Assembly (NCBI RefSeq): GCF_040393045.1
Contig: NZ_JBEBUX010000004.1
Location: forward strand, 6,017 to 70,016
Length of the DNA stretch: 64,000 bases
DNA from: Pollutimonas bauzanensis_A
Lineage (GTDB): Bacteria > Pseudomonadota > Gammaproteobacteria > Burkholderiales > Burkholderiaceae_B
Direction: 5' to 3'
The notes beneath the pieces are model-generated. The model was not told the DNA's origin. It saw nothing but the letters and a program-made list of their open reading frames with translations, and did not search any database. This document shows, one piece after another, positions 33,910 to 42,473 of this stretch (its first letter is position 1; each line of letters starts with the position of its first letter). A program made the translations under genes and the position numbers.

Positions 33910-35576
33910 GGATTTCCTTCTAAGATAGGAATGGATGATAGGATTGGATTCGTTACTGCAATGCTGCTTGGTGCCGCGGCAAACAGTTTTCGGGTGTAGT
34001 CATGCGAAGGATCTGAGTACAGCGCGGCAGTAGGCCCCTCTTCCATTATTTTTCCTTGGTGCATCACGACAACACGATCACACAACTGAGCGGCGACGCG
34101 AAGGTCATGCGTGATGAAGAGCATTCCTAGTCCAAACTCAGACTGAATTTCTCGCAAGAGCACCATAATCTGAGCTTGCACGCTGACATCAAGCGCGCTT
34201 ACTGCTTCGTCAGCAACCAGCACCCTAGGCCTGCAAGCCAACGCACGTGCAATTGCGATTCGCTGCCGTTGCCCTCCCGAGAATTGGTTGGGGTAGCGGT
34301 CAAGCGCTTCCACAGGCAACTTGACCCGTTGGATGAGTTCGCGGGCAAGCTTCTCTGCATCGGCACGATTGACACCAAAATTCAATGCCCCTTCAATAAC
34401 CGATTCACCTATCTTTTGGCGAGGATTTAATGACCTATTCGGATCTTGAAAAATGATTTGCACGCGATCGCGTACACCTCGAAGTTGCCGTTGGCTGAGC
34501 GATGAGACTTCGACACTGCTGTCATCGCCAGACCAATGAATTTCTCCGGCTGTTGGATCGATCAGACGCACTAGGCACCGAGCAAAAGTGGATTTTCCAG
34601 AGCCTGACTCACCAACGATACCGACAGTTTCCCCGCGCCGCACCGATACGGTTGCTTGAGTAAGCGCCGCAACTTGGCGTCGTCCTGCAACCCAGCCGCG
34701 ACTCTCATAAGACTTGCTTACCTGCACGCCGTGGAGTAGGGGGAGGCCTTCAGACTGTGGCCTCGGAGGTGGTGGCGTCATGGAAGGCACAGCGGCAAGA
34801 AGCATCTTGGTGTATGGCGCACTTGGCCGTTGCAAGACTTGGTCCTTCGGTCCGTATTCGACAGCAGTACCTTGATGCATGACCAAAACGTAATCTGCGA
34901 TCTCTGCCACGACGCCCATGTCGTGAGTGATGAAGAGAATGGCAACGCCGTGTTCTCGCTTGAGCTCGCCAATCAGTTCGAGGATTTCTTTCTGTGTGGT
35001 GACATCCAGGGCGGTGGTGGGTTCATCGCATATCAGTAACTCAGGGCGCAGGATCATCGCCATGGCGATGACAATCCGCTGACGCTGGCCTCCCGAGAGC
35101 TGATGAGGATAGCTCTGCAAGATTCTTTCAGGATCCGGCAGACGTACACGCGCTATGATTTGCAAAATACTTTCGCGTCGTTGGTTTTTGCTCCATGCCG
35201 TATGCTTGCGCAACAATTCGTCTAATTGAGCACCGCAGGTCATGACCGGATTGAGTGCAGTCATTGGCTCTTGAAACACCATGCTCATGACACGTCCTTG
35301 CAGTGCACGCAAGCGGCCTTTGCTTGCCGTGAGCAAGGGCTCCCCTCGTAACTCGATCGTGCCCATCGATACTTGAAGCTCTTTGGGTAGCAGTCCCATA
35401 ACGGCGGTCGCGGTGACGGACTTACCTGAGCCCGATTCTCCAACAACACACAAGGTTTGGCCCTTCTGAATACTCAAGCTTAGATTATTGATCGCTAGGG
35501 GCCTGTCGCTGCCCGATGGCAATGAGACGGTCAAGTCTTCTATTAGCAACGTCGGCGGGGTCACAGAATGGCTCAT
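33897..35576 (-). CDS. Oligopeptide-type ABC transporter ATP-binding protein, two fused ATPase domains
   Basis: 559 residues holding two complete ATPase modules in one chain (DppD- and DppF-like). Module 1 has Walker A GESGSGKS near 55, signature LSGGQRQR and Walker B LLICDEPTTALD. Module 2 has GESGSGKST near 325, FSGGQRQR and VLVADEAVSALD. An oligopeptide C-terminal segment follows each. It energises import by the two permeases. Four-base overlap with the DppC-like gene and a 13-base overlap with the MlrC-like gene show tight coupling. Confidence 0.95.
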   Translation of the reverse strand: MSHSVTPPTLLIEDLTVSLPSGSDRPLAINNLSLSIQKGQTLCVVGESGSGKSVTATAVMGLLPKELQVSMGTIELRGEPLLTASKGRLRALQGRVMSMVFQEPMTALNPVMTCGAQLDELLRKHTAWSKNQRRESILQIIARVRLPDPERILQSYPHQLSGGQRQRIVIAMAMILRPELLICDEPTTALDVTTQKEILELIGELKREHGVAILFITHDMGVVAEIADYVLVMHQGTAVEYGPKDQVLQRPSAPYTKMLLAAVPSMTPPPPRPQSEGLPLLHGVQVSKSYESRGWVAGRRQVAALTQATVSVRRGETVGIVGESGSGKSTFARCLVRLIDPTAGEIHWSGDDSSVEVSSLSQRQLRGVRDRVQIIFQDPNRSLNPRQKIGESVIEGALNFGVNRADAEKLARELIQRVKLPVEALDRYPNQFSGGQRQRIAIARALACRPRVLVADEAVSALDVSVQAQIMVLLREIQSEFGLGMLFITHDLRVAAQLCDRVVVMHQGKIMEEGPTAALYSDPSHDYTRKLFAAAPSSIAVTNPILSSIPILEGNPCAS

Positions 35577-36445
35577 CCAGTTCTCTTTGCAAATTTCGGG
35601 TCGAGCGCGTCACGCATGCCGTCTCCCAATAGATTGATGGCCAAGATCGTCGGCACAAGAAATAGTGCAGGAAACATTACGTTGCCAGGGTATTGCGAAA
35701 ACTGGACGCGGCCCTCTGCCATTATGTTTCCCCAGGTGGGTATGTCTGTGGGTAGACCCAGGCCGAGAAAACTGAGTGCTGCCTCGGTGAGTACTGCCGA
35801 GGCGGCGATAAATGTACCCTGCACAATCAGTGGTGCGATGGCGTTGGGCAAAATATGTTTACGAAGGATTTTTGAGGTCGGCGTAGCGAGCGCTATCGCC
35901 GCCTCGACGAATGGTTCCTCCCTAAGCGTCAAAACCATCGATCGGACCAATCGGACAACTCTTGGGATTTCGGGAACTGCCACCGCGATGACAACTGTCC
36001 AGAGGTCGGCGCCGAGAGCGGCCACCAGAGCAATAGCAAGCAAAATAGACGGAAATGCCATTAGTCCATCCATCGTACGCATGATGAGTGAATCGACCCT
36101 GCGAAAGAAGCCAGCCGCTACGCCCAAAAGCATGCCAACACTAACTGCAATGACAGCGACACAGATAGCTACCCATAGCGATATTCGGGTGCCATAGATC
36201 ACACGGCTGTATATATCGCGACCGTAGGCATCGCTGCCCATCCATAACGTATGTGCGACGGATCCGCTGGGCAGCGTGAAAGTCACTTCTTCACCTGCAG
36301 GTCGGTTGATCAGGGCGTAGTCCAAAACTGCGGGATCCACGGTTCCCAAATAGGGTGCTGCGATCGCGATAATTGTCAGTAAGCCCAGAACGATCACACC
36401 GATACGAAAGGCAAGGTTGCGCCAAAGGCGATTGAGCGAAGACAT
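35573..36445 (-). CDS. ABC transporter permease, DppC/OppC-like
   Basis: 290 residues with the OppC N-terminal segment (LGTVDPAVLD), the SDAYGRDIYSRVIYG motif, and the EAA loop EAAIALATPTSKILRKHILPN that contacts the ATPase. About six membrane helices. It pairs with the DppB-like permease, whose stop meets its start. The substrate is probably a peptide or derivatised amino acid. Confidence 0.95.
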   Translation of the reverse strand: MSSLNRLWRNLAFRIGVIVLGLLTIIAIAAPYLGTVDPAVLDYALINRPAGEEVTFTLPSGSVAHTLWMGSDAYGRDIYSRVIYGTRISLWVAICVAVIAVSVGMLLGVAAGFFRRVDSLIMRTMDGLMAFPSILLAIALVAALGADLWTVVIAVAVPEIPRVVRLVRSMVLTLREEPFVEAAIALATPTSKILRKHILPNAIAPLIVQGTFIAASAVLTEAALSFLGLGLPTDIPTWGNIMAEGRVQFSQYPGNVMFPALFLVPTILAINLLGDGMRDALDPKFAKRTG

Positions 36446-37392
36446 TAGTAGCGAATCCTAGGATCGAAGAAAAAGTAGCTCAAATCAACCAAAAGATTGA
36501 TGACGACATACAGCACTCCGAAAAAGAGAACAAGGCCCTGTATCACCGGAAAATCACGATTCAAAACGGAGTCGACAGTCAATGAGCCCAGGCCAGGAAT
36601 TGCGAATACTGTTTCTGTCACGACGACCCCGCTGATCAGGGACGCGATGCCAATACCAATAATGGTGACGATCGGAACCGCAGCATTGGCGAGTGCATGG
36701 CGCACCAACACTCTGGTTTCGGTCAAGCCTTTTGCGCGGGCAGTGCGAACATAGTCTTCGGTCAAGGCCTCAGACACACTGGCCCTGGTTATCCTAGCAA
36801 TTAATGCCATGTAAACGAGTCCTAAGGTTACCCAGGGCAGGACCAGGCGAGAGGCCCAGGGCCATAGATCGCTCCAGCCATTCAGGCGGTGATAGCCCTG
36901 AATCGGGAACATCGGAAGCTGTACGGCGAGAAGATAAATAAGGATGTAGCCCACTACAAACACTGGAATTGCAAAGCCGGCCACAGAAAAACAGGTCAAT
37001 CCACGGTCCAGCCACCCGCCCATGCGCCAGGCGGCAATTGTGCCAAGCGGTAAAGCAACGATCAGCGCCAGAACCACGGTCCCCAACGCCAAGCTGAGCG
37101 TGGGAGCCATCCGCTGCATGATCAATTCGATCACCGGCTTGTTCTGGAAGTATGAGTAGCCAAGATCACCGCGCGCAACATTGCCGAGCCAGATAGCAAA
37201 TTGTCCGATCATTGACCGGTCAAGGCCGAGCGATCTGCGAATTTGCTCTAAGTCCTTGGCCGTTGCGTTGTCGCCGGCAATGATCGCGGCAGGGTCGCCA
37301 GGACTGAGTTGCAAGATCACGAAAACCACAATGGCGACAATCAGCAATACGGGAATCGTTGAAATGAGCCGTGCCAGAAGAAACTTCAACAT
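36445..37392 (-). CDS. ABC transporter permease, DppB/OppB-like
   Basis: 315 residues with the N-terminal helix MLKFLLARLISTIPVLLIV, the QLSPGDPAAII motif and the EAA loop DYVRTARAKGLTETRVLVRHAL. Six membrane helices. It is the first permease gene after the binding protein, from which it is separated by a strong hairpin (37424-37462). It ends at the base where the DppC-like start begins. Confidence 0.95.
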   Translation of the reverse strand: MLKFLLARLISTIPVLLIVAIVVFVILQLSPGDPAAIIAGDNATAKDLEQIRRSLGLDRSMIGQFAIWLGNVARGDLGYSYFQNKPVIELIMQRMAPTLSLALGTVVLALIVALPLGTIAAWRMGGWLDRGLTCFSVAGFAIPVFVVGYILIYLLAVQLPMFPIQGYHRLNGWSDLWPWASRLVLPWVTLGLVYMALIARITRASVSEALTEDYVRTARAKGLTETRVLVRHALANAAVPIVTIIGIGIASLISGVVVTETVFAIPGLGSLTVDSVLNRDFPVIQGLVLFFGVLYVVINLLVDLSYFFFDPRIRY

Positions 37393-37423
37393 GTAGGATA
37401 ATCTCGCTGGATAGAGGCAGGAA

Positions 37424-37462
37424 CCGCGAGTGGCGCATCGTTGGTTGATGCGCCACTCGCGG
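37424..37462. repeat. 16-bp perfect inverted repeat between binding-protein and permease genes
   Basis: CCGCGAGTGGCGCATC and its exact reverse complement GATGCGCCACTCGCGG enclose GTTGGTT. It lies within the operon, just after the binding-protein stop. Such elements usually protect the upstream mRNA or attenuate read-through, so that the binding protein is made in excess over the membrane parts. No T-tract is present. Confidence 0.75.
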
Positions 37463-37474
37463 ATAGGGATAGCG

Positions 37475-39058
37475 CTATTTTTTGCGAATATTCCAGTAAA
37501 TTTGTGCGCCGGCTGGGAGGATTCCGGATATATCCTCTCGTACAGCGGCAGGATTAATGAACTGTCCCAGTGGTATATAGCTGACGGTATCTATGGCGCG
37601 TATCTGTATGCGCTGTGCGATCTTCTGGCGTTGCTCCAAGGTGGATGCTTCAACGAACTCGGCTTTCAAACGCTCCAGTTCCGGATCATCCTGCCAACCG
37701 AACCATCCGTTTTGCCCAGACGCATTCAAGGCGGGACGAGCCAATGGATTGGGGTCGCTGTCACCCGCAGTCTCGAAGATGCTCCATCCACCTTGCGTAG
37801 GGGCATCCTTTTTGGCGCGTCGAGTTACCACTGTGGCCCAATCAGATTGCTGTATGTCGACTTTGAACCCTGCGGCTTCCAATTGCTGTTTTGTTACTAA
37901 AGGCAGCTTTGCAACCATCGCTAAATCCGTAGGGCGCAATAGCACGACGGGTTGATTCTTATAACCCGCTTCGGCCAAAAGTTCTTTGGCTCGTTTAGGG
38001 TCCGGCTTGCCAGTGTAGTACGACGTATCGTCGCTGCTATATGGTGTTCCGCAAGGAAACAAACTCTTGCAGAACTTAAACAGATCGGGGTCACCGACTT
38101 GAGTCAGCAGGTGTTCTCGTTGACCCAGGGCGACCATGGCGGCCTGGCGAATTTTTAAATTGTCGAACGGTGGATGCAGGTGATTCAAGCGAGCATAGAA
38201 CTGGCGGCCATCGGGCATCGTGTTGACGAGTTTGATGGCAGCTGCCTTACGGAGGGCTGGATATTGCTCGAACGTGGGTTGTTCAATGATGTCGACTTCG
38301 CCCGCCGTTAGCGCATTAAGCTGCGTTTGCGGATCGCGGAGAATGACCCACTCGACGCGATCGATATAGACATTTTTGCCGCCGGCGGTGCCGCTAGGAG
38401 TCTCATTGCGAGGGCGATATTTCAGGTTTTTTTCATAGACCACTCGTTCTCCCGAGCGGTATTCTTCAGCCACAAAGCGATAAGGCCCTGAACCAATGAC
38501 TTCTTTAATTTGCTCGTTAGGCGACGTAGCGGCAATGCGCGAAGGCATGATGAACGGCACGAGGTTAGTGGGCTTACCCAATGCATCGAGCATGATGCCA
38601 AACGGTTTGTTTAGGTTCAAAACAAACGTAAGGGCATTAGGCGTCTCATAAGACGCTACGCTATCGGCCAACAGGCGGCCGATTGTATCGCGCGCAGCCC
38701 ATCTCTTTAGAGACGCTACAACGTCTGCACTGGTCACCGGGGCGCCATCGTGGAATTCCAAGCCTTGCTGTAGCGTGAACGTCCACTGCTTATGGTCTGG
38801 AGACTCTGCCCAGGTTTCAACCATCTGCGGCTTGATGTCTCCGTTCGCATCCGTACCGAACAATGTGTCGTAAACCATGAAGCCATGGTTGCGTGTCACG
38901 AACGCGGTTGTCCATACAGGATCGAGAACCGTGAGGTTAGCTTGAGGTACCACTCGTAGTATGGATTTTTCCTGTGCCATCACAGTGTCAGGAGCGATGC
39001 TTAGCACCCCCAGCGTCAATAACAGTGGTGCAAAACGCTTCAAACATCCTTTCATCAA
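37475..39058 (-). CDS. ABC transporter substrate-binding protein, family 5 (DppA/OppA-like)
   Basis: 527 residues; a signal peptide of about 28 residues ends in APDTVMAQ. The family 5 signature appears as VVPQANLTVLDPVWTTAF and MVETWAESPDHKQWTFTLQQGLEFHDGAPVTSADV near 75-110. The C-terminal WSIFETAGDSDPNPLARPALN context is seen in relatives. It binds a peptide or similar ligand in the periplasm. It starts the ABC/MlrC/M20 operon. Two ACTAGT sites in its leader suggest control by the MocR protein. Confidence 0.94.
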   Translation of the reverse strand: MMKGCLKRFAPLLLTLGVLSIAPDTVMAQEKSILRVVPQANLTVLDPVWTTAFVTRNHGFMVYDTLFGTDANGDIKPQMVETWAESPDHKQWTFTLQQGLEFHDGAPVTSADVVASLKRWAARDTIGRLLADSVASYETPNALTFVLNLNKPFGIMLDALGKPTNLVPFIMPSRIAATSPNEQIKEVIGSGPYRFVAEEYRSGERVVYEKNLKYRPRNETPSGTAGGKNVYIDRVEWVILRDPQTQLNALTAGEVDIIEQPTFEQYPALRKAAAIKLVNTMPDGRQFYARLNHLHPPFDNLKIRQAAMVALGQREHLLTQVGDPDLFKFCKSLFPCGTPYSSDDTSYYTGKPDPKRAKELLAEAGYKNQPVVLLRPTDLAMVAKLPLVTKQQLEAAGFKVDIQQSDWATVVTRRAKKDAPTQGGWSIFETAGDSDPNPLARPALNASGQNGWFGWQDDPELERLKAEFVEASTLEQRQKIAQRIQIRAIDTVSYIPLGQFINPAAVREDISGILPAGAQIYWNIRKK

Positions 39059-39092
39059 AATTCTCCGGAAACAGACTGGCGAAGGGGGCGGT

Positions 39093-39105
39093 GAATTGAA
39101 CTAGT
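39093..39105 (+). promoter_or_regulatory. ACTAGT-box 1 (candidate MocR operator)
   Basis: GAATTGAACTAGT, 35 bases upstream of the binding-protein start codon. It shares ATTGAACTAGT with the site at 39188-39200 and its core with two sites in the control region beside the MocR gene. The position is suited to block or stimulate the ABC operon promoter. Confidence 0.5.
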
Positions 39106-39187
39106 GCAGAAGTGAAAAAACTGGGTGAAAATGCTCGCTATTAGTGTTTTACCAAGGCTTGTATTAACACAACATCAATTTTTACGA

Positions 39188-39200
39188 CAATTGAACTAGT
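39188..39200 (+). promoter_or_regulatory. ACTAGT-box 2 (candidate MocR operator)
   Basis: CAATTGAACTAGT, 95 bases from box 1 centre to centre (about nine helical turns), in the same orientation. Paired direct sites are typical for MocR-type regulators. It lies in the 299-base space between the ABC operon and the MmgE/PrpD gene. Confidence 0.5.
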
Positions 39201-39305
39201 ACGAAATGATTAAAGCACACAGGAATACTAATTTAATATCCACGATAACCCTAGATTTGCAGTACAGAGTCGATTTTCCATACGACTTGATGCAGGCAGG
39301 AGCGC

Positions 39306-39331
39306 ACTACGCCGGACATCTCCGGCGTAGT
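39306..39331 (-). terminator. Hairpin after the MmgE/PrpD gene
   Basis: ACTACGCCGG and CCGGCGTAGT enclose ACATCT: a perfect 10-bp stem 27 bases after the MmgE/PrpD stop. There is no strong T-tract, so it may end that transcript inefficiently or stabilise its 3' end. Confidence 0.5.
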
Positions 39332-39357
39332 AGGGGCAATTGAAAAGGAGTTGTGAA

Positions 39358-40797
39358 CTAGCGGGAGGGAGCGCGCAGCGCTGCAAAGAGCGCCTGCAAA
39401 TCAAGGGCTTGCGGCAATGATCGGACAGCGGAGCGTAGGATATCTCCACGCCCATTGAAGCCGCACTGCTCAAGTAAACTAATCGCTTTTTGCTCCGTCT
39501 CACGGACTAGGCGGTCAGGTTGGCCGATATAAGCATCTGCCTGCGGGTCGCCGGAGGGACACGTGCTATGAAAGAGATGTGTCTCCCCAGATACCATCTC
39601 TACCACCATCTCGACGTTGTAGACGTCAGGATAGCTTGCCGAGTACGTTGCACAAGGTGCAACGTCAATACGCTGACACAATGACACGATGTCTCTGCGT
39701 GTGATGGCGGTGTCCGTATAGTCATCCAGACCCACTGAGCCTTGTGCCAGTGCACAAGCCACGCCGTAGGGCACATTGAATTGGGCGTCGACGTTGTTGA
39801 TGGGCGTCTTGTGATAACCCAATACGCCGGTCTCGTAAATTCGAATCTTGACTTGCCGTATATCGTGCGGTCGCAAATCCTGCTCGTAGGCCTCGATGGC
39901 AAGATCAATTGCGCCGTGCATAAATCGACAGCAAGGGTATGGCTTGATTGCGGTGTCTAATCCATGAAACTTGATGCCAAGCCCGCGAACCATTTCAGGT
40001 ATGTTCACTTCCACACCATGTGAAAACGCACGAAAGAAACCGCCCGATCCTTCAAGAATAGTCGCCGGTCCGGTAAACCCGCCAGAGGCAAGACTTGCCG
40101 ACAGGACACCCGACTGAGCAGCCCGCCCTGGATGCAATCGCTTTATCCAGGATCCATCCGCACGCCACTCCGTCAGGCCGCAGGCCTGCGTTCCCGCAAT
40201 ACCCAGCGTACGGGTAGTCGCTTCAGTCGACAAGTCCATACCGACCGAAGCTGCAGTGGCTGCACCGAACACCCCAAAGAGTGCCGTGGGGTGCAGTCCA
40301 TGCTGAAAAGAGTCTCCACGAAATGCTAACCCCAGTCGGCACATGACTTCATAACCAGCTAGTACAGCGCAGAGGAACCGCCGGCCATCTGCATTAGCCT
40401 GCTCGCAAGCGGCAAGCGCCGCCGGCACAACGACAGCACCGGGATGCAAGACCGCTACCCGGTGATCATCATCTAATTCCAATGCATGTGAAAATGCACC
40501 GTTAAGCAAGGCGGCATCATGGAACGAGGCGACCTTACCCACACCTCCGACAGTGCCTTCTTGCGCAGAGCCGGAACGCACCAACGCGCGAAGCAAGACT
40601 GTGCTGGAATCGGCCACGGAGCCAGCCACCATGACGGCCAAACTATCCAGAACATACGGACGTATGGAGTGCAGGACCTCATCAGGTACATGTGCATACA
40701 GCGCACTGGCAAATTCTGCGAAGATCTGGGCTAACGGCTTGTCTTGTTTTGCACCAATAGGGGGGGGCATAAGTACCATTCCTTTATCAGTTATCAA
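39358..40797 (-). CDS. MmgE/PrpD-family protein
   Basis: 479 residues. Family features are LDSLAVMVAGS near the start, AFSHALELDDDHR-AVLHPGAVVVPAALAACE in the first third, and KPYPCCRFMHGAIDLAIE in the second. Members include 2-methylcitrate dehydratase and cis-aconitate decarboxylase-like enzymes; the residues cannot separate these. It follows the MocR gene by 27 bases and is probably co-transcribed with it. It could dehydrate or isomerise an acid from the imported compound. Confidence 0.9.
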   Translation of the reverse strand: MITDKGMVLMPPPIGAKQDKPLAQIFAEFASALYAHVPDEVLHSIRPYVLDSLAVMVAGSVADSSTVLLRALVRSGSAQEGTVGGVGKVASFHDAALLNGAFSHALELDDDHRVAVLHPGAVVVPAALAACEQANADGRRFLCAVLAGYEVMCRLGLAFRGDSFQHGLHPTALFGVFGAATAASVGMDLSTEATTRTLGIAGTQACGLTEWRADGSWIKRLHPGRAAQSGVLSASLASGGFTGPATILEGSGGFFRAFSHGVEVNIPEMVRGLGIKFHGLDTAIKPYPCCRFMHGAIDLAIEAYEQDLRPHDIRQVKIRIYETGVLGYHKTPINNVDAQFNVPYGVACALAQGSVGLDDYTDTAITRRDIVSLCQRIDVAPCATYSASYPDVYNVEMVVEMVSGETHLFHSTCPSGDPQADAYIGQPDRLVRETEQKAISLLEQCGFNGRGDILRSAVRSLPQALDLQALFAALRAPSR

Positions 40798-40824
40798 GTG
40801 AGTCAGGCGGAAAAAAATCGATGT

Positions 40825-42198
40825 TCAGATCAATGTCGAGACGATGGATTGATGTTGCGCTTCAATTCCGGCAAGTATGGTGAGCGCTCGCTCGAGGTCG
40901 GCCAGATTCTGACAAGCGCCCAGGCTGATCCGATAGGATGCGCCTGGCACCGATGCATCGGCAGAAACCGCAAAATGTGCAGCGGGTGATACCTTCACTC
41001 CCAGGCGTAAAGCCTGCATTGCAATATTTTCTCCGACCGGACCGGCCGGAGCATCGACCCATGCGTGGTAACCTGGCGTTGCTGTCGGGCGTATCCCAGT
41101 GAGTATCCGACTTGCCCGCTCATAGCGGACGCGCGCTTCTGTACGATGCGCGCGCGCGAACTCATCGATTAAGCCGCTGGCCAGCATTTGTTCTGCCATA
41201 TCGGCATAAAGCCGCGGCCCGATCCACTGCGTGCTGACGAGCGCTTCATGGAACGTGTCCAAGAGCGCAGGAGGAACTACCGCATAGCCTAAGCGGAATC
41301 CTGATGAGACACATTTTGAATAACCGGTAAGAAAGATAGAGCGTTCGGGCGCGAACGATGAAACTGACGGAATCTGCCCACCCATGAGGGGCATATTGAT
41401 GCCATCTTCGATCAAATAGGCGTCATGTTCACGACACAGTCGGGCAATGGCTTCGCGCCGAGCCCGCGGTAGCGTAGCCGTTGTAGGGTTATGCAATGCC
41501 GACGTAATGACAACAACTTTGGCATTGCCTTGCTTAAGCCGCTCTTCCAAATCCTCGGGGACCATGCCAGACGCATCGCAACGCACACCTAGTAGTGTCA
41601 CATTGCGATAACTCGCAATGCGCTTGATGCCGGTATAGGTCACGTCCTCGCAGATAGCCGACTCCCCAGGATTCAGCAGTGCATGGAAGGCCGCCATCAG
41701 GCCTTGGTGCACGCCTACCGTTAATAATGTGTGGGCTACTTGCGCCTGTGCGCCGAAGGTCGACATCCACGCCACAGCACGCTCGGCATGGGAGGAAGTT
41801 GGCACATAGGAACCGTAGCCAAACACAGACTGAGCGAGCAGCGCAGGGGATTGCGACTGAATAAGGGTTGCCAACTCTTTCCCGACAATATTGTCGGGAA
41901 GAATATTTAAAGACAGGTCCAGCGCTTCTGCATCCGCGGCCCTCTCGGACGAACCGCGTACAAATGTACCGCTGCCCACTTGGGCCACGATCAGTCCTTT
42001 ACGGGCTGCGACGGCCATTGCCTTAGTTACTGTGGCAATCGTCACCCCAAAAAGCTGGCTGAGCTCGCGATTGGTAGGGAGCCGTTCATTGGGCTGAAGA
42101 TCTCCAGACTCGATGGCTTGTTCGATAGACGACGCCAGAGCTAAATACTTAGGGGCGCTGCCCGAGGAGATCGTCGGCGTCCATTTGCCTTGTGTCAT
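40825..42198 (-). CDS. MocR-type GntR regulator with aminotransferase domain
   Basis: 457 residues from the ATG at 42198 (MTQGKWTPT); the frame is open to ATGs at 42249 and 42267, and none has a clear ribosome site. The N-terminal wHTH holds LPTNRELSQLFGVTIATVTK and ARKGLIVAQVGSGTFV. A fold-type I PLP domain follows, with the lysine in LTGYSKCVSSGFRLGY and the arginine near the end. MocR proteins sense amino acids or PLP adducts and bind direct repeats. The ACTAGT sites beside it and before the ABC operon are candidate targets. Confidence 0.9.
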   Translation of the reverse strand: MTQGKWTPTISSGSAPKYLALASSIEQAIESGDLQPNERLPTNRELSQLFGVTIATVTKAMAVAARKGLIVAQVGSGTFVRGSSERAADAEALDLSLNILPDNIVGKELATLIQSQSPALLAQSVFGYGSYVPTSSHAERAVAWMSTFGAQAQVAHTLLTVGVHQGLMAAFHALLNPGESAICEDVTYTGIKRIASYRNVTLLGVRCDASGMVPEDLEERLKQGNAKVVVITSALHNPTTATLPRARREAIARLCREHDAYLIEDGINMPLMGGQIPSVSSFAPERSIFLTGYSKCVSSGFRLGYAVVPPALLDTFHEALVSTQWIGPRLYADMAEQMLASGLIDEFARAHRTEARVRYERASRILTGIRPTATPGYHAWVDAPAGPVGENIAMQALRLGVKVSPAAHFAVSADASVPGASYRISLGACQNLADLERALTILAGIEAQHQSIVSTLI

Positions 42199-42278
42199 GT
42201 ATGCCGCTCGTGATTGAGGTTGCGCCGTTGGAGCCTCGCCGGAAGGCATCCGCGTATAGCAGTACATTGTAACATAAG

Positions 42279-42284
42279 ACTAGT
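42279..42284. promoter_or_regulatory. ACTAGT-box 3, near the MocR start
   Basis: On the minus strand the context is AGCAATACTAGTCTTATG, which keeps CAAT before ACTAGT as in the other boxes. It lies just upstream of the possible MocR starts, which suggests self-control. Confidence 0.45.
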
Positions 42285-42387
42285 ATTGCTACTGTTCAAG
42301 CCTTAATTCCTGCCGCATTCTATTCGAGCAATGTGATTTTCCGTGTGTTGTGAATGCGACAATTCAGTCAAATTCATATAAAAATGC

Positions 42388-42399
42388 AATTGTACTAGT
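42388..42399 (+). promoter_or_regulatory. ACTAGT-box 4, upstream of the aminotransferase gene
   Basis: AATTGTACTAGT, 75 bases before the aminotransferase start. It differs from boxes 1 and 2 in a single base of the shared AATTGAACTAGT. It would place the aminotransferase gene in the same regulon. Confidence 0.5.
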
Positions 42400-42473
42400 T
42401 TTATTGTTATGATTATTGAAAGTAGAATAGTATTTACGCGGGTGGTCGCGTTTTCATAACCTTGGAGTGAGAG

